Source: Prinia subflava
Lineage: Eukaryota; Chordata; Aves; Passeriformes; Cisticolidae
Reading direction: 5' to 3'
Assembly (NCBI RefSeq): GCF_021018805.1
Contig: NW_026960611.1
Span: 2,790,001 to 2,854,000 of the forward strand
Length of the DNA: 64,000 nt
Positions 47,448-57,256 of the stretch are shown piece after piece; within the stretch, counting starts at the first letter, position 1; every line of letters starts with the position of its first letter. The notes below the pieces were generated by a model. It was given only the letters and a program-made list of their open reading frames with translations. It did no database searches and was not told the DNA's origin. Made by a program: the position numbers and the translations under genes.

Positions 47448-49049
47448 ACTGAAAGGCAGAATATAGCCTACAGATCCAATAAATCTTTTGGAAAAGAATT
47501 TAACTGCATAAGAAATTTAATATAAATACAGAAGAATATATTTTTTATATATGTGATGAAATTAAGAATTCAGTAAAAGAAATTCTGTTACCTGGCAAGT
47601 ACAGTCTAAGCTATTAATGTGTCGCAGAATGTGTTAAGATACAAATTGGCATCCCTATGAAAGGAGCTTGACTTTTACCCATTTGTGTTCATAGATTTTA
47701 AAGTGATACCAGAATCAGCTTGTTAGGCTATGACAGTTTCCAGCTGGATTTCAAACACATCCATTTCTAGAATGAAAAATATGTTAAAATATGTTATTGA
47801 AATATGCCATGGAAAGAAATATAAGGGACAAAACAAAAAGAAATAAGGTGGGTGTTTGGGTTTTTTTGGTTTGTTTTTTTTTTTTTTTTTTTTTAATTTC
47901 CAACAGAGAAGAAAGACCAGGAAAACATTGAATTTTTTTTTCTTCCAGTAATGCAAACTTTAATATTACAGAAGTGACAAGAAGGTAGTCACTTTTCCCA
48001 TGGGTAAGAAGGAAGCAGGAACAGAGGAAGGAGCCCAAATTAAATAAATTAATAAACATCTCTAGCACATGGAAAAAAGCTACTATAATCTACTAGGATA
48101 TTTAAAGAAGTATGTCTTCATGGGGAAGGGAATACATTTTTCTCCAATGCTTGACCATCTAATTGAAATATCAGCAGGTTAAGCAGATAGAAAAATAGAG
48201 AAAATAGGAATCTACCAGATGCTGCTCTAAGAAAGTGTTGGTCCTATTAAAATTTGAGTAAAATATTCATGTGCTCTTATCATGACCAAAGGGCCACAGG
48301 AATTAGAAGTGCACGATCTGTGTGTCTTTGTGTTCCATGAACAAAATGATTTTCATTTGGCACGTGGTTTTTAGTCACCTGATTTTGTTCTCTAGCAGTG
48401 ATCAGCAGCTGTCCTTGTGGGAAGCTGAGCTTATGCACTTGGAGTACCTGACTATTTTGGCCTCTATAGTGGTACTTCAGCCATAGTAGGTATCATGAGC
48501 AACGGCAGCAAGAGATGTGATACATAGCTTAGTTCTTCCAAAGAACAACTTGAAGATCTGTGGGGGATGTAAGGGAGACTCACCATGCAAAAGCATGTCT
48601 TGTTACCTTCAGTTATGTGTAGTGTATGCCTTCATCAACAGCAGTATTAGAAACCACCCACTGTAGTTCCTGAGGAAAAATGCCATGGAGATCATGGAAG
48701 TATTCCACCAAAATGCTCTATTTTTCCTGTAAAAGTTGAACCCTCTGAGTTATGTTAATAGTTCTATTAACATGATTTCAAACAATCTCTGCTTCAGTCT
48801 TACCAGTCTGAGTCCCCTTGATTAGACTGGGCCAAACCCAAGAGTCTCAGCAGAAGTAAGGGTTTATAATTACTGGTTGCTACAGGAGCAAAATTAATGT
48901 CTTCTGCCATGCATGCAAGACAAGAAAACATGGGAGGAAGGCAAAGGCAGCTTGATGTAACCTCTAAAGGTGAGGAAATGAATCTGCTGTAGCTCAGATC
49001 TGCTGTAGCTGTCTCTCTCAAACAATTCAGGAAATATGAATTATTTGAA
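47448..49049. other. Unassigned AT-rich DNA
   Basis: Nothing recognised except a T-run at about 47,873-47,894. Confidence 0.45.
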
Positions 49050-49221
49050 AAGAATCACAGCATCATAGAATCATTTACATTGGAAAAGACCTTCAAGATC
49101 ACAGAGTCCAACCTAACACTGCCAAGTTCACCACTAAACCATGTCCCTAAGTGCCACACCTACATGTCTTCAGGGGTGGTGACTCAACCACTTTTCTGGA
49201 CAGCTCATTCTAATGCTTTCT
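49050..49221 (-). mobile_element. CR1 LINE, 3' part, left of provirus
   Basis: The + strand reads atcatagaatcatttacatt, aagaccttcaagatc, then ccactaaaccatgtccctaa, the reverse complement of the CR1 3' end. It breaks at 49,221 and resumes at 57,797, so the provirus inserted into it. Confidence 0.85.
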
Positions 49222-49755
49222 TTTTGTTTTTCCCCGGTAGCTTCAGTCGGTGTCTCGGCTGCCTTTGTTGGTCCTGGTTAGGGGTGCACTTACGTACCCC
49301 CCTGTCCAAGCAACTCCGGCAAAGCTCCCGGGCCCAGGCAACACTTAGCAAGCTTAGTTATAGTGATATTCAGCTCTTAGCAGTGATCAGCTCTTTAGCA
49401 GTGATTCTCAGCTCATAAGCTTGCTAAGGTGCCTTGGCAGACGCAGGGAGAGAGAGGAGAAGCGCCGTATGGAGTTCCACAGATGAATCTTTATTAGCTT
49501 CTTCGGTGAAGGGTTCCAGGGACAGCGGCTTCTACTGAGCTGGGGGAAAAGTGGGGTTTTTATAGGGTACAGAGGTTTTGAAAAGGTGTCCAATGGTATG
49601 GTTCGGGGTACAAAGTGACCTATTGTCTTACAGGGAGATAAGCGAGGGTCCAAGCGCGGGAGAAGGGTTATTCTGGCCTAGTCACCATGACTAGGCATTT
49701 CTGCCCTTAAGCAACTGACCGCCACGGGAGCCTACCAGGCTTCCCGGCTGCAACA
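49222..49755 (-). repeat. 3' LTR of complete provirus
   Basis: On the minus strand it begins TGTTGCAGCCGGGAAGCC and, by the target duplication, ends at 49,222 in AAAACAAAA. A TATA box (tataaaa, ~49,557-49,563) and AATAAA (49,490-49,495) read on the minus strand. The last 16 codons of env lie inside it. The purine-rich agaaagtggaa directly upstream is the likely polypurine tract. Confidence 0.9.
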
Positions 49756-51002
49756 ATTCCACTTTCTGTATTTAATAAAAAAGCGTTCCCTATAGTTCTT
49801 TTAAAGCAATAGATAAGGCATGAGAACATAACTAATACAATGACAACTACAATGAAAATCCACAGAATTCCCTTAACAAGAGATGCAACCCATCCTGTTA
49901 ATCCCCATTGACCAAAAAGGTCATTGACCCAGTCTGGGTTCTTTTCTATTTTTAAGTCCTTCACAAGTTCTCTCAGTTTTTGGATGTTTGCATGGATGGA
50001 TTCTGAGCGTGATGAGAGATTGAAGCAACACATCCCTTCGAAGTCTTGGCATCCGTGTCCGTGGGCGAGCAGCAAGAAGTCAATCGCGGCGCGGTTCTGG
50101 AGAGATGCATGTCTTGTGGTTTCCTCATCCTTTAAAAGATCACTCAGGGCAGCAGATGTAGCGTTGGCTTGCTTACTAAGCCAGCAGCCTAAGTGATTTA
50201 TTTCACCAAGGGCCTTAGCTGCAGCTACCCATGGTAAGAATAGGGAGACAGCAATTCTTTTTGGTTTATTCCAATTGTATAATTTGGGATCACAGGTTTC
50301 GTCAAATTCTGTATAGGATCTTTTGTGGCGATTTGCTTCACTTTCTTTTTTCCAATTATGTAACAAGGTAATATTTGGTGTGAGGGTAGAAAGTCTCCCA
50401 AGGCTACAGGGACCTCCCTGCAGGCGTGAGGGGATCCCAGCCCATACTCGGTCACCACAGATGAGAAACATCCCTTTGGGTAGTACTTTGGGATGGATAG
50501 AGGATACAGATATCACGCGAGTGGTGTAATTGCACCAATCCGGATAGTTATAGGCTTTGTTAATGGGTGATATGTCTTTTCTGAATGTGTTTTTTAACTG
50601 ATTAGTTTCTGGCCCATTATTCCTTGGGCATCTATAGTAAAATTTAACACAGTATGCTGCTTTGGTGGACCCCAGCAAGTCCAATTCTTGGGGTTCCTCT
50701 AGGGCATTAGGTAACATTTTTGTCCAATCATCCCAAGTATCTACTGCATTGGGTCTCTTACCTGTGGTGCGGAGGAGCTCAGAGTTATAGACGGGCCAGT
50801 CCTCTGCTACAAAAGGGATCCCTACTAGACATGTGGAAAGTGGGTTATCAACGCTGCCCATGGATAAGCACATGTTATCCTGTTTCAATGTTTTTGCTAA
50901 GGTTACCCAAACATTATGACTAGGCTGGGGGCTAATCCAGCCGCAGGCGTACGGTACGGTGAAGAGCATCCAAACAGAAGTGAGGAGAACACCAGTTTTC
51001 AT
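49707..51002 (-). CDS. env: Env glycoprotein, intact 431-aa frame
   Basis: Env mediates receptor binding and membrane fusion. The frame starts at ATG 51,002 with a hydrophobic signal peptide (about residues 1-20). The surface subunit is short (about 205 residues) and ends at a furin-type RHKR, residues 225-228. The transmembrane subunit shows a fusion-peptide-like segment near 249-262, a heptad region, LQNRAAIDFLLLAHGHGC (301-318), and C-x6-CC at C318, C325 and C326. A membrane span follows at about 377-399, then a short tail. N-glycosylation sites are NYT 158, NIT 210, NAT 280 and NLS 328. C-x6-CC marks alpha/gamma-type Env, unlike the beta-type pol upstream. The C-terminus runs 16 codons into the LTR. 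It is presumably made from a spliced RNA. Confidence 0.92.
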   Translation of the reverse strand: MKTGVLLTSVWMLFTVPYACGWISPQPSHNVWVTLAKTLKQDNMCLSMGSVDNPLSTCLVGIPFVAEDWPVYNSELLRTTGKRPNAVDTWDDWTKMLPNALEEPQELDLLGSTKAAYCVKFYYRCPRNNGPETNQLKNTFRKDISPINKAYNYPDWCNYTTRVISVSSIHPKVLPKGMFLICGDRVWAGIPSRLQGGPCSLGRLSTLTPNITLLHNWKKESEANRHKRSYTEFDETCDPKLYNWNKPKRIAVSLFLPWVAAAKALGEINHLGCWLSKQANATSAALSDLLKDEETTRHASLQNRAAIDFLLLAHGHGCQDFEGMCCFNLSSRSESIHANIQKLRELVKDLKIEKNPDWVNDLFGQWGLTGWVASLVKGILWIFIVVVIVLVMFSCLIYCFKRTIGNAFLLNTESGIVAAGKPGRLPWRSVA

Positions 51003-51316
51003 CTCTGGACAGGGATAAGGCTTCTGATAGGGAATATAAACAAAAATTGTTATCTTTCATGATGGAAGGAAAGGGTTTGGGTTTTTTCCTTCATTCCATT
51101 TCTCTGTTCCTTCCCCCCTCCCCCCCTCTTTTTTTATACAAGGGATGGGTAAGTGGGTGTGAAGTTAGGGGTTTTTGGTAAGAGTTGGGAAAGGGAATAA
51201 TAGGGGTTTTTGGGGTAAAAATTTTCTAAAAAAAGATAATGACATGTAATTCAGAGGACAAGTTTGTGTTCAAGCTATGTCTGGCTTATAGCTTGACTGA
51301 TGCAGCAGAATGTTGT
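51003..51316 (-). other. pol-env spacer of complete provirus
   Basis: About 310 bases between the pol stop and the env start on the minus strand, rich in A and C on that strand. A splice acceptor for env mRNA may lie here or in the end of pol. No accessory frame was recognised. Confidence 0.6.
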
Positions 51317-54145
51317 TCATCTTTTCTGTTTCTTCTGCTGTCGTGGGATGGGTCGGTTTTTTCTTTGGTACGTGGATATTCGGCGACGCCTTCGTCTCCA
51401 GGCAGAACTTGTCTGGTTTTGAGGCGGTCTTGTATTCAACTCAGAAGAACTCTTGTCAGTGTCTGACTGAGTAGTGTTTGTAGTGCCTAGGTATGGTTTT
51501 ATGTGTTTTCCTGGGTACCATCTTGGACCAGATGGTAGTGAAACACACGCATATCCTCTCCCCCAAGTAATTAACTGGAAAGGCCCGGAAATTTGATGAG
51601 TCTCTGGGTCCTTCACTAGCACAGGTGGTTTCTCAGCAAGCTTTGCTTGGGTGGTATTTGCGAAGTGGCGAAGTACTGGAGGGTCGGGCTCTGATGTTGT
51701 ACCATTTAGGAAGTTGATGACATAGAGAGCCTTGCAGAGTCTTTCAACTGGAGATATGATTTTTGTTTCACTTCGCTGCTGATTGAGGACTCTTTTGAGG
51801 GTTTGATGTGTTCTCTCTATGATGGATTGTCCTGTGGGATTTGCAGGTATGCCTGTCTTGTGTTCTATTCCCCAGTTACTGAAGAATTCTTTTAACTTAC
51901 GAGAGGCATAGGCAGGTCCATTATCTGTTTTGATCTGTTTTGGTACTCCCAGGGTAGCAAAGGCAAGGAGGAAGTGCTTTATGGCATGCTGTGTAGTTTC
52001 TCCTGGATGAGATGATGCAAACACTGCTCCAGAAAACGTGTCAACCGATACATGCACATACTTTGACCTTCCAAAAGGTGGGAAGTGAGTGACATCTGTC
52101 TGCCACAGCTGGCAGCTGTTAAGTCCTCGGGGATTGACTCCTGTCCCCACAGATGGTATCTGGTAGCTTTGGCAGTTCGGGCACGTGGCAACAATAGCTT
52201 TTGCTTGATCTTTTGAGAGCTTGAACATTCTAATAAGGGCAGCTGCATTTTGGTGATAAAATGCATGTGACAACTTTGCCTGGGCAAAGATGTCAGGGAT
52301 GTTAGCAGTCTCTAGTGCCATGGCCAAAGCATCTGCTCTCCTGTTCCCTTCTGCAATGATACCTGGGAGGTCAGTGTGTGACCTTACATGCATTACATAG
52401 TAAGGTTGTTTTCTGTGGGAGATTAAACGTATTAATGCAGAAATCAATTGGTGTAACTTTGGATTGGAAACGTCTTTGAGAAGGGCTTGTTCTGCCCTCA
52501 TAGCTATACCTGCGACATATGAAGAGTCTGTAATGAGATTAAAAGGTTCGTCTTTGAATTTCTCAAAGGCTCTGACAACAGCTGCTAACTCTGCAATCTG
52601 TGGAGATCCCTCCACAATTTGGACATCAGATTCCCATTTTTGGGTCTTAGGGTCTTTCCATGTCATTACAGACTTGTGGGATGACCCCGAGCCATCTGTA
52701 AAGACTGTTAGAGCTTTGAGAGGTGTTCTACTCTGTACTAATTTTGGGGTCAGATTAAAGGTTATATTAAAAAGTTTATGTTTTGGGATATGGATGGAAA
52801 TTTGGCCTGTATAGCTATCTAGGGCGTACTGGAGATTTTCATTGGTCTGAAGCAAATGTTCCAGGTCTCCGCCGGTTAATGGCATGTATATGCATGTGAA
52901 CTCACACCCTGCAAGGGAACGGAGGCGAGTTCTGGCCTTTTTTATTAGATGTGCCATGATTTCTTGGAAGGTGGTAATTGTCTTTGTAGGTTGGTTGTTT
53001 GTAAAGATCCACTCAATTATCAATAAAGGGTCTCGAAGCTGAGTATCCCATTGGAAAATCAGTCCATGGAACCGGGGTGCTTTTCCCAGGATGACAAACT
53101 GGAAAGGCAGGCTAGGCTCGAAGCGATGGGCTTGGTGTAAAGATAGGGCTTCTTGGACTTTGGTGATGGCATCTCGGGCTTCTGTTGTAAGAGTGCGTGG
53201 AGAGTCCAGGTCTCCGTTGCCACGGAGAAGGTTGAACAGGGGAGCGAGGTCCTCTGTTGTAATTCCTAGCAGAGGACGTACCCAATTGATGGATCCACAC
53301 AGACTATGTAAGTCTCTCAGAGTTTTTGGGTCATCTCGGATGACGAGTTGCTGGGGTACGATGGTCCGTTCCCGGATCTGGAATCCAAGATAAGTCCATG
53401 GGTTGGTGTACTGTATTTTGTCTTCACGGATCTCGAATCCTGCTTTTTCTATGGTTTCAATAGTCTTTGTAACCGCTTTGTCTAGGTAGGCTTTGTCTGA
53501 TGCACAGATCAGGATGTCATCCATATAGTGGTAGATGATTGCATCTGGAAATAGGCTCCGAACGGGAGACAAAACACGAGCAACATACCATTGGCATATG
53601 GTAGGTGAGACCTTGAGACCTTGGGGAAGAAAAAGCCAATGATATCTTTTGAGTGGAGCCTCTCTGTTAAGAGAGGGGACAGAAAAAGCAAACCTTGGAG
53701 CGTCCTGGGGGGGCAGCGGGATGCTGAAGAAACAGTCTTTAATATCTATGATGGCAAGTGTCCAGTCTCGAGGCAACATCGATGGTGAAGGCAGTCCAGG
53801 CTGAAGGGGGCCCATATCCTCAATTACCTCATTGATTTTACGCAGGTCCTGGAGGAGCCTCCACCTGTCCGTTCCAGGCTTTTGCAGTACAAAGACTGGG
53901 GTGTTCCAAGGGCTGGTGGTCTCGACGATGTGACCTTTGGCAAGCTGTTCTTCTACAAGTGCTTGTAGTGCGCACAGTTTTACTTTAGGGAGGGGCCACT
54001 GTTCAATCCAGATCGGGGTTTGGCATTTCCAGGTAAGCTGAGGGGTAGATTCTGGTAGTGTGCGCTCCTCAGTGGCCCCAATTAGAAATCCTGACTGGGA
54101 ATTTGTAAGGAAGCTCCCCATTGGGATAGAACATCCCTTCCCCAA
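51317..54145 (-). CDS. pol: Pol: reverse transcriptase, RNase H, integrase, intact
   Basis: Pol copies viral RNA into DNA and integrates it. It is reached by a -1 shift from pro at about 54,085-54,091, so the ORF's first ~20 codons overlap pro. RT shows IIDIKDCF (first Asp) and YHYMDDILI (YMDD at ~53,516-53,527). RNase H shows TVFTDGSG, IAELAAVV, ITDSSYV and RRADALA. Integrase has the HHCC zinc domain (HAFYH and CPNC), then TDVTHF, KTDNGPAY and SIIERT, with exactly 35 residues between the second Asp and Glu. A basic tail (RRRRRR) ends the protein. All catalytic residues I looked for are present, with no internal stop in about 920 codons. The type is betaretrovirus-like (YMDD rather than YVDD). 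Confidence 0.93.
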   Translation of the reverse strand: MGKGCSIPMGSFLTNSQSGFLIGATEERTLPESTPQLTWKCQTPIWIEQWPLPKVKLCALQALVEEQLAKGHIVETTSPWNTPVFVLQKPGTDRWRLLQDLRKINEVIEDMGPLQPGLPSPSMLPRDWTLAIIDIKDCFFSIPLPPQDAPRFAFSVPSLNREAPLKRYHWLFLPQGLKVSPTICQWYVARVLSPVRSLFPDAIIYHYMDDILICASDKAYLDKAVTKTIETIEKAGFEIREDKIQYTNPWTYLGFQIRERTIVPQQLVIRDDPKTLRDLHSLCGSINWVRPLLGITTEDLAPLFNLLRGNGDLDSPRTLTTEARDAITKVQEALSLHQAHRFEPSLPFQFVILGKAPRFHGLIFQWDTQLRDPLLIIEWIFTNNQPTKTITTFQEIMAHLIKKARTRLRSLAGCEFTCIYMPLTGGDLEHLLQTNENLQYALDSYTGQISIHIPKHKLFNITFNLTPKLVQSRTPLKALTVFTDGSGSSHKSVMTWKDPKTQKWESDVQIVEGSPQIAELAAVVRAFEKFKDEPFNLITDSSYVAGIAMRAEQALLKDVSNPKLHQLISALIRLISHRKQPYYVMHVRSHTDLPGIIAEGNRRADALAMALETANIPDIFAQAKLSHAFYHQNAAALIRMFKLSKDQAKAIVATCPNCQSYQIPSVGTGVNPRGLNSCQLWQTDVTHFPPFGRSKYVHVSVDTFSGAVFASSHPGETTQHAIKHFLLAFATLGVPKQIKTDNGPAYASRKLKEFFSNWGIEHKTGIPANPTGQSIIERTHQTLKRVLNQQRSETKIISPVERLCKALYVINFLNGTTSEPDPPVLRHFANTTQAKLAEKPPVLVKDPETHQISGPFQLITWGRGYACVSLPSGPRWYPGKHIKPYLGTTNTTQSDTDKSSSELNTRPPQNQTSSAWRRRRRRISTYQRKNRPIPRQQKKQKR

Positions 54146-54870
54146 AGGGTGATGGGGGCCCTTACCACAAATGGGCGGATAGTTGCCAACTTGCCTTCAG
54201 GCCCTTCGATGAGCACGTTGTGCTTGCTTCGCATGGACATTGTGGCTCCACCGATCCCTGAAATCATACCTGGTACCGGTTCTAGTTCCCAGTTTGCAGG
54301 CCATTCTGAGCGTGCGATGAGGCTCAGGTCTGCGCCTGAGTCCAGGAGTCCCAGTCGGTGGATCTTCTCACCTTTGCAGGATAGGCCACACTCAATGGTA
54401 GGCCTATTGGATCCCAAAATTTGTGCCCACATTGCTATAGGGTTGAGAGGAAGCTGTTCCTTGTGATTTTTTGGGAGTAGAAAGGCTTGTGCAATTGGAG
54501 TTCCCTTTAAAAGAAAAAATGGTAAGTCTGTGCAGCACAGCTGGACCAAGATTTCTTGACCTGGGTGCACTGTTTGTACTGCTGGAAAAACAAAAATTTC
54601 ATCCGGCCCATTAACGGTATCACCTATAATTAAAATGTCAAAAGGACCTCCTTTTGGCCCATACTTGCCAGTAGGGACACGATAAACATCCCTCTTTTTT
54701 AAGTCAATGGATAAAGCAGTTACCAGCTGGCGCCGGGTTCCCGTCTGTATTGCTCTGTATGTTGGATCCCCTTCTTGTGACGTGGCATCTCCTGGAATGA
54801 TGCATGGTTGGGTCTGGATGGCTTTTGATTTGTTGTCTTGGCGTGGAGCCTGACCACGCTCTGCTGGCAG
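54082..54870 (-). CDS. pro: Pro: dUTPase-like segment and aspartic protease, intact
   Basis: The frame is entered by -1 shifting at 54,870-54,876 and stops at 54,082-54,084. Its first part includes YGPKGGPFDILIIGD and a segment ending KGTPIAQAFLLP, which fits the dUTPase-like domain of betaretroviral pro. I did not identify all catalytic dUTPase motifs, so activity is uncertain. The protease follows with GLLDSGADLSLI (D-S-G-A), a glycine-rich flap-region segment (GMISGIGG) and LWGRDVLSQWG near the end. Retropepsin dimers process the polyproteins. The frame overlaps gag at its start and pol at its end. Confidence 0.88.
   Translation of the reverse strand: MPAERGQAPRQDNKSKAIQTQPCIIPGDATSQEGDPTYRAIQTGTRRQLVTALSIDLKKRDVYRVPTGKYGPKGGPFDILIIGDTVNGPDEIFVFPAVQTVHPGQEILVQLCCTDLPFFLLKGTPIAQAFLLPKNHKEQLPLNPIAMWAQILGSNRPTIECGLSCKGEKIHRLGLLDSGADLSLIARSEWPANWELEPVPGMISGIGGATMSMRSKHNVLIEGPEGKLATIRPFVVRAPITLWGRDVLSQWGASLQIPSQDF
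54085..54091 (-). promoter_or_regulatory. pro-pol -1 frameshift heptamer G GAT TTC
   Basis: On the minus strand GGATTTC lies directly before the pro TAA stop (54,082-54,084), in the register G GAT TTC of the pro frame. It resembles the betaretroviral pro-pol slippery type G GAT TTA. Confidence 0.65.
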
Positions 54871-56921
54871 TTTCCCGAACGCTGCTGGAAGCGCTGCTGA
54901 TTTTGGGGTCTGTGGTAAGTGTTACGGGGAATTTGCATAGGTGACCTATGTGGACAGTCCTTTATAAAATGTCCAAAGTCTCCACAGTGAAAGCAGCGGG
55001 TCTGGTCTTGGGAAGTCACTACTGCAAATGCACCAGAAACTCCTTCTGCAATACCCTTAGCAACTGCTTGGGCTACTGTGTTTTCAGTGGAGAGGTGACG
55101 TGTACAGCTTTCCACCATTTGTTCTATGGTAGGTTCTGTATCCAAGGGTAAGGCTCTCAGAATAGTTTTACATTGTTCATTAGCATTGCTCATGGCAAGT
55201 TTGCATAACAGTTCTTTTCTTGCCTCTATGCTCTCTATCTGTTTATCCAGAGCATCTTTAATTCTGTCCACAAATTTTATAAAGCTTTCATCTACTCCTT
55301 GTTTAATATTAGAGAAGTGTAGGGTAGGGATAGAGTCATCTGGGGTAAGAAGTAAGGAAGTCTTAGCTGCAATAGCCAAATCTCGTATTGCTGCCTCAGA
55401 CAAAGTTTTAGCTTGATCTGAGGGTTTCTGCAAATTGCCTTCTCCAGCCAGCTGTTCAACTGAAAAACTTTGCCCAGTAGGATCTTTAGCGTATGTGTCT
55501 GATAATGTTTTTAATTGTTTTTTCCAATGCCTTTCCCATAGCATATATTCTGCCGGGGATAGGAGGCAGTGAGCAATATTCTTAACATCACGGGGTATTA
55601 AAACATGTGCCGAGAAGATAGCTTCTAGGAAATTTTTAAAAATATGTGAACTTCTGCCATGTTCTTTGGCTACTTTTCGAAGTTCTATGAGCTCTTTGTT
55701 TGTATTAGGTTCCCACATAATTTTAGTGGAGGCACCACCTCTTTTTCCCTTTATATAAGTTACAGGGAAGGCAGAAATTTTCTGAGCCAACTCCCAGTCA
55801 CCTGCGTGAGTGGCTTCCATTTTAATTAAAGCCCATGGATCAATGTCATCTTCATCAGAACTGAGCTCAGTATCACTACTATCCTCAGATGAGGAGTGCT
55901 TTTTCTGGCGTTTTGGAGTGGCATTTTGCAGGGGTGTGGGGTGCTGTAGACAGGGCTGCAAGACCTGGCTACGGGAGGCGCAGCTGGGACAGGGTTGTGA
56001 GGCCTGTAAAAGCGTTATGCTACCATGGGGTGTCTCAGAAGTACCATGAGGGTTTAGTGGCTGCAGGGTTTGGGGATAAGGTAGCGACGGGTGGGTGGGA
56101 TTGCATGGGGTCGCGTTCGCTACAGAGGGAGTGGGGGGGGTGAGGTGTGGGGGTGCAGAGTCTATAGGAGCAGGCACAGTTGCATTCGAAGATACTGCGG
56201 GGAAAGGGTGATGGCCACACATGAGATAAGCAGGTCCTGCAGGCTTTGCAGGCACACAGGAAGGGTTTGGGATCAGCGCGAGGGAGGGGGAAGGTGGGGG
56301 CGGCGCGGAGAGGGGGGGTGGGGACAGCACGGAGTCCGTGTTCTCCGTCCCCGGGGGGGCGGCTGAAGGTGGAGGAGGGGGGGCCGAGGGGTGGGGGTGG
56401 GGGCTTTGGGGAGAGGGCGTGGGGGTGCCGGGGGCCGCGGTGGTCCCGGGGGCGCAGGGCGGGAGCGGGGCAGGAGCGGCGCATCCGCGCCCTACCCCCC
56501 TGTGGCCGGCATCTGGAGAGAGGGGGAGGAGATTAGCATCTGAAAGGACACAGTCTGGCGGGAGAGATAAGGATGGACAGCTCTCTCCGGGGGGACTGGG
56601 AGACTTCTTAACATTTCCTTGTTCTACTACTTTGGTAATATTATGAAAAATGGGCAGAAATCGTGTAACAGAGAAATCTCCATTAAGTTGGGAAGTGTAT
56701 ATTTTTATCCCCACCGAGTCCCAAAAAGAATCTAAAGTGATAGATTGTGTATTAGTATCAGGAAACTGGGAAATGATCCATTTGATAAACTTTTTCAAGT
56801 TAGTTTTTAAGATTTTACTTTTAGAGAAAGAAGGGTTGTTAAGAGATAGAATTTCTAAGATTTCTAAATATAAGTCTCTCTCGTTCTGGGATCGTTTAAA
56901 TTTACTATTTTTTGATCCCAT
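54720..56921 (-). CDS. gag: Gag polyprotein, intact 733 aa
   Basis: Gag builds the particle. The ATG at 56,921 (MGSKNSKF) gives Gly-2 and a nearby Ser for N-myristoylation; the open frame extends 32 codons upstream but without an ATG. Matrix spans about 1-105. A long proline-rich region (about 115-330) contains PSAP, a late-domain motif. Capsid spans roughly 345-610, with its major homology region at about 539-558 (KQGVDESFIKFVDRIKDAL). Nucleocapsid has one CCHC knuckle, CFHCGDFGHFIKDC, at 643-656, where many betaretroviruses have two. The frame is uninterrupted to TAA at 54,720. It overlaps pro by about 150 bases, across the shift site. Confidence 0.92.
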   Translation of the reverse strand: MGSKNSKFKRSQNERDLYLEILEILSLNNPSFSKSKILKTNLKKFIKWIISQFPDTNTQSITLDSFWDSVGIKIYTSQLNGDFSVTRFLPIFHNITKVVEQGNVKKSPSPPGESCPSLSLPPDCVLSDANLLPLSPDAGHRGVGRGCAAPAPLPPCAPGTTAAPGTPTPSPQSPHPHPSAPPPPPSAAPPGTENTDSVLSPPPLSAPPPPSPSLALIPNPSCVPAKPAGPAYLMCGHHPFPAVSSNATVPAPIDSAPPHLTPPTPSVANATPCNPTHPSLPYPQTLQPLNPHGTSETPHGSITLLQASQPCPSCASRSQVLQPCLQHPTPLQNATPKRQKKHSSSEDSSDTELSSDEDDIDPWALIKMEATHAGDWELAQKISAFPVTYIKGKRGGASTKIMWEPNTNKELIELRKVAKEHGRSSHIFKNFLEAIFSAHVLIPRDVKNIAHCLLSPAEYMLWERHWKKQLKTLSDTYAKDPTGQSFSVEQLAGEGNLQKPSDQAKTLSEAAIRDLAIAAKTSLLLTPDDSIPTLHFSNIKQGVDESFIKFVDRIKDALDKQIESIEARKELLCKLAMSNANEQCKTILRALPLDTEPTIEQMVESCTRHLSTENTVAQAVAKGIAEGVSGAFAVVTSQDQTRCFHCGDFGHFIKDCPHRSPMQIPRNTYHRPQNQQRFQQRSGNCQQSVVRLHAKTTNQKPSRPNHASFQEMPRHKKGIQHTEQYRREPGASW
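54870..54876 (-). promoter_or_regulatory. gag-pro -1 frameshift heptamer G GGA AAC with hairpin
   Basis: On the minus strand GGGAAAC is in the register G GGA AAC of the gag frame, a classic slippery heptamer. Ten bases downstream, gcgtgg and ccacgc form a 6-bp stem with loop tcaggct (54,841-54,859). The loop's ggct can pair with agcc further downstream, allowing an H-type pseudoknot. Confidence 0.75.
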
Positions 56922-57256
56922 GGTAATGTGGTCCCGTTCCCCTCCCAGCAGAAAAAGAGAAAAAAAAAATAAAAAGAAAAAGAAAAAGACCCGAGTAAAG
57001 AATTTTTTTGCGCGCAAAAAAGGCTCTAATCAACTTACTCCTCAGCCGAATGTGGGTCACAAAGCTGCTGGTAGGGTGGTCTGCCAACGTCTGACTCCTC
57101 AGAGCTGGACTGGGAGGGTCGTCAGACGCCTTCTGCAGAGAAATTCTTCTATAACGGAGAAGTTGCCTTCAGAAGGACTCTGAGTGAACCAAGGCAGTAA
57201 CTCTTCGCGGTGAAGGCTGCTCTCCAGGGGTTTTCCACCCACGTTGGTTCGCCAGG
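56922..57256 (-). promoter_or_regulatory. 5' leader with lysine-like primer binding site
   Basis: On the minus strand, tggcgaaccaacgtgggt (57,237-57,254) starts two bases after the LTR end set by the target duplication. It matches the tRNA-Lys(1,2) primer type apart from a one-base insertion and neighbouring changes. The rest of the leader (~310 bases) presumably holds the packaging signal and splice donor, which I did not locate. Confidence 0.65.

Noticed and set aside
56922..57017. Gag frame open 32 codons upstream with a very Phe-rich, membrane-like stretch (possible extended Gag)
   Set aside because: There is no ATG in the extension; the first codon counted is TTG. The Phe run comes from a poly-T tract. 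MGSKNSKF at 56,921 is the natural myristoylated start.
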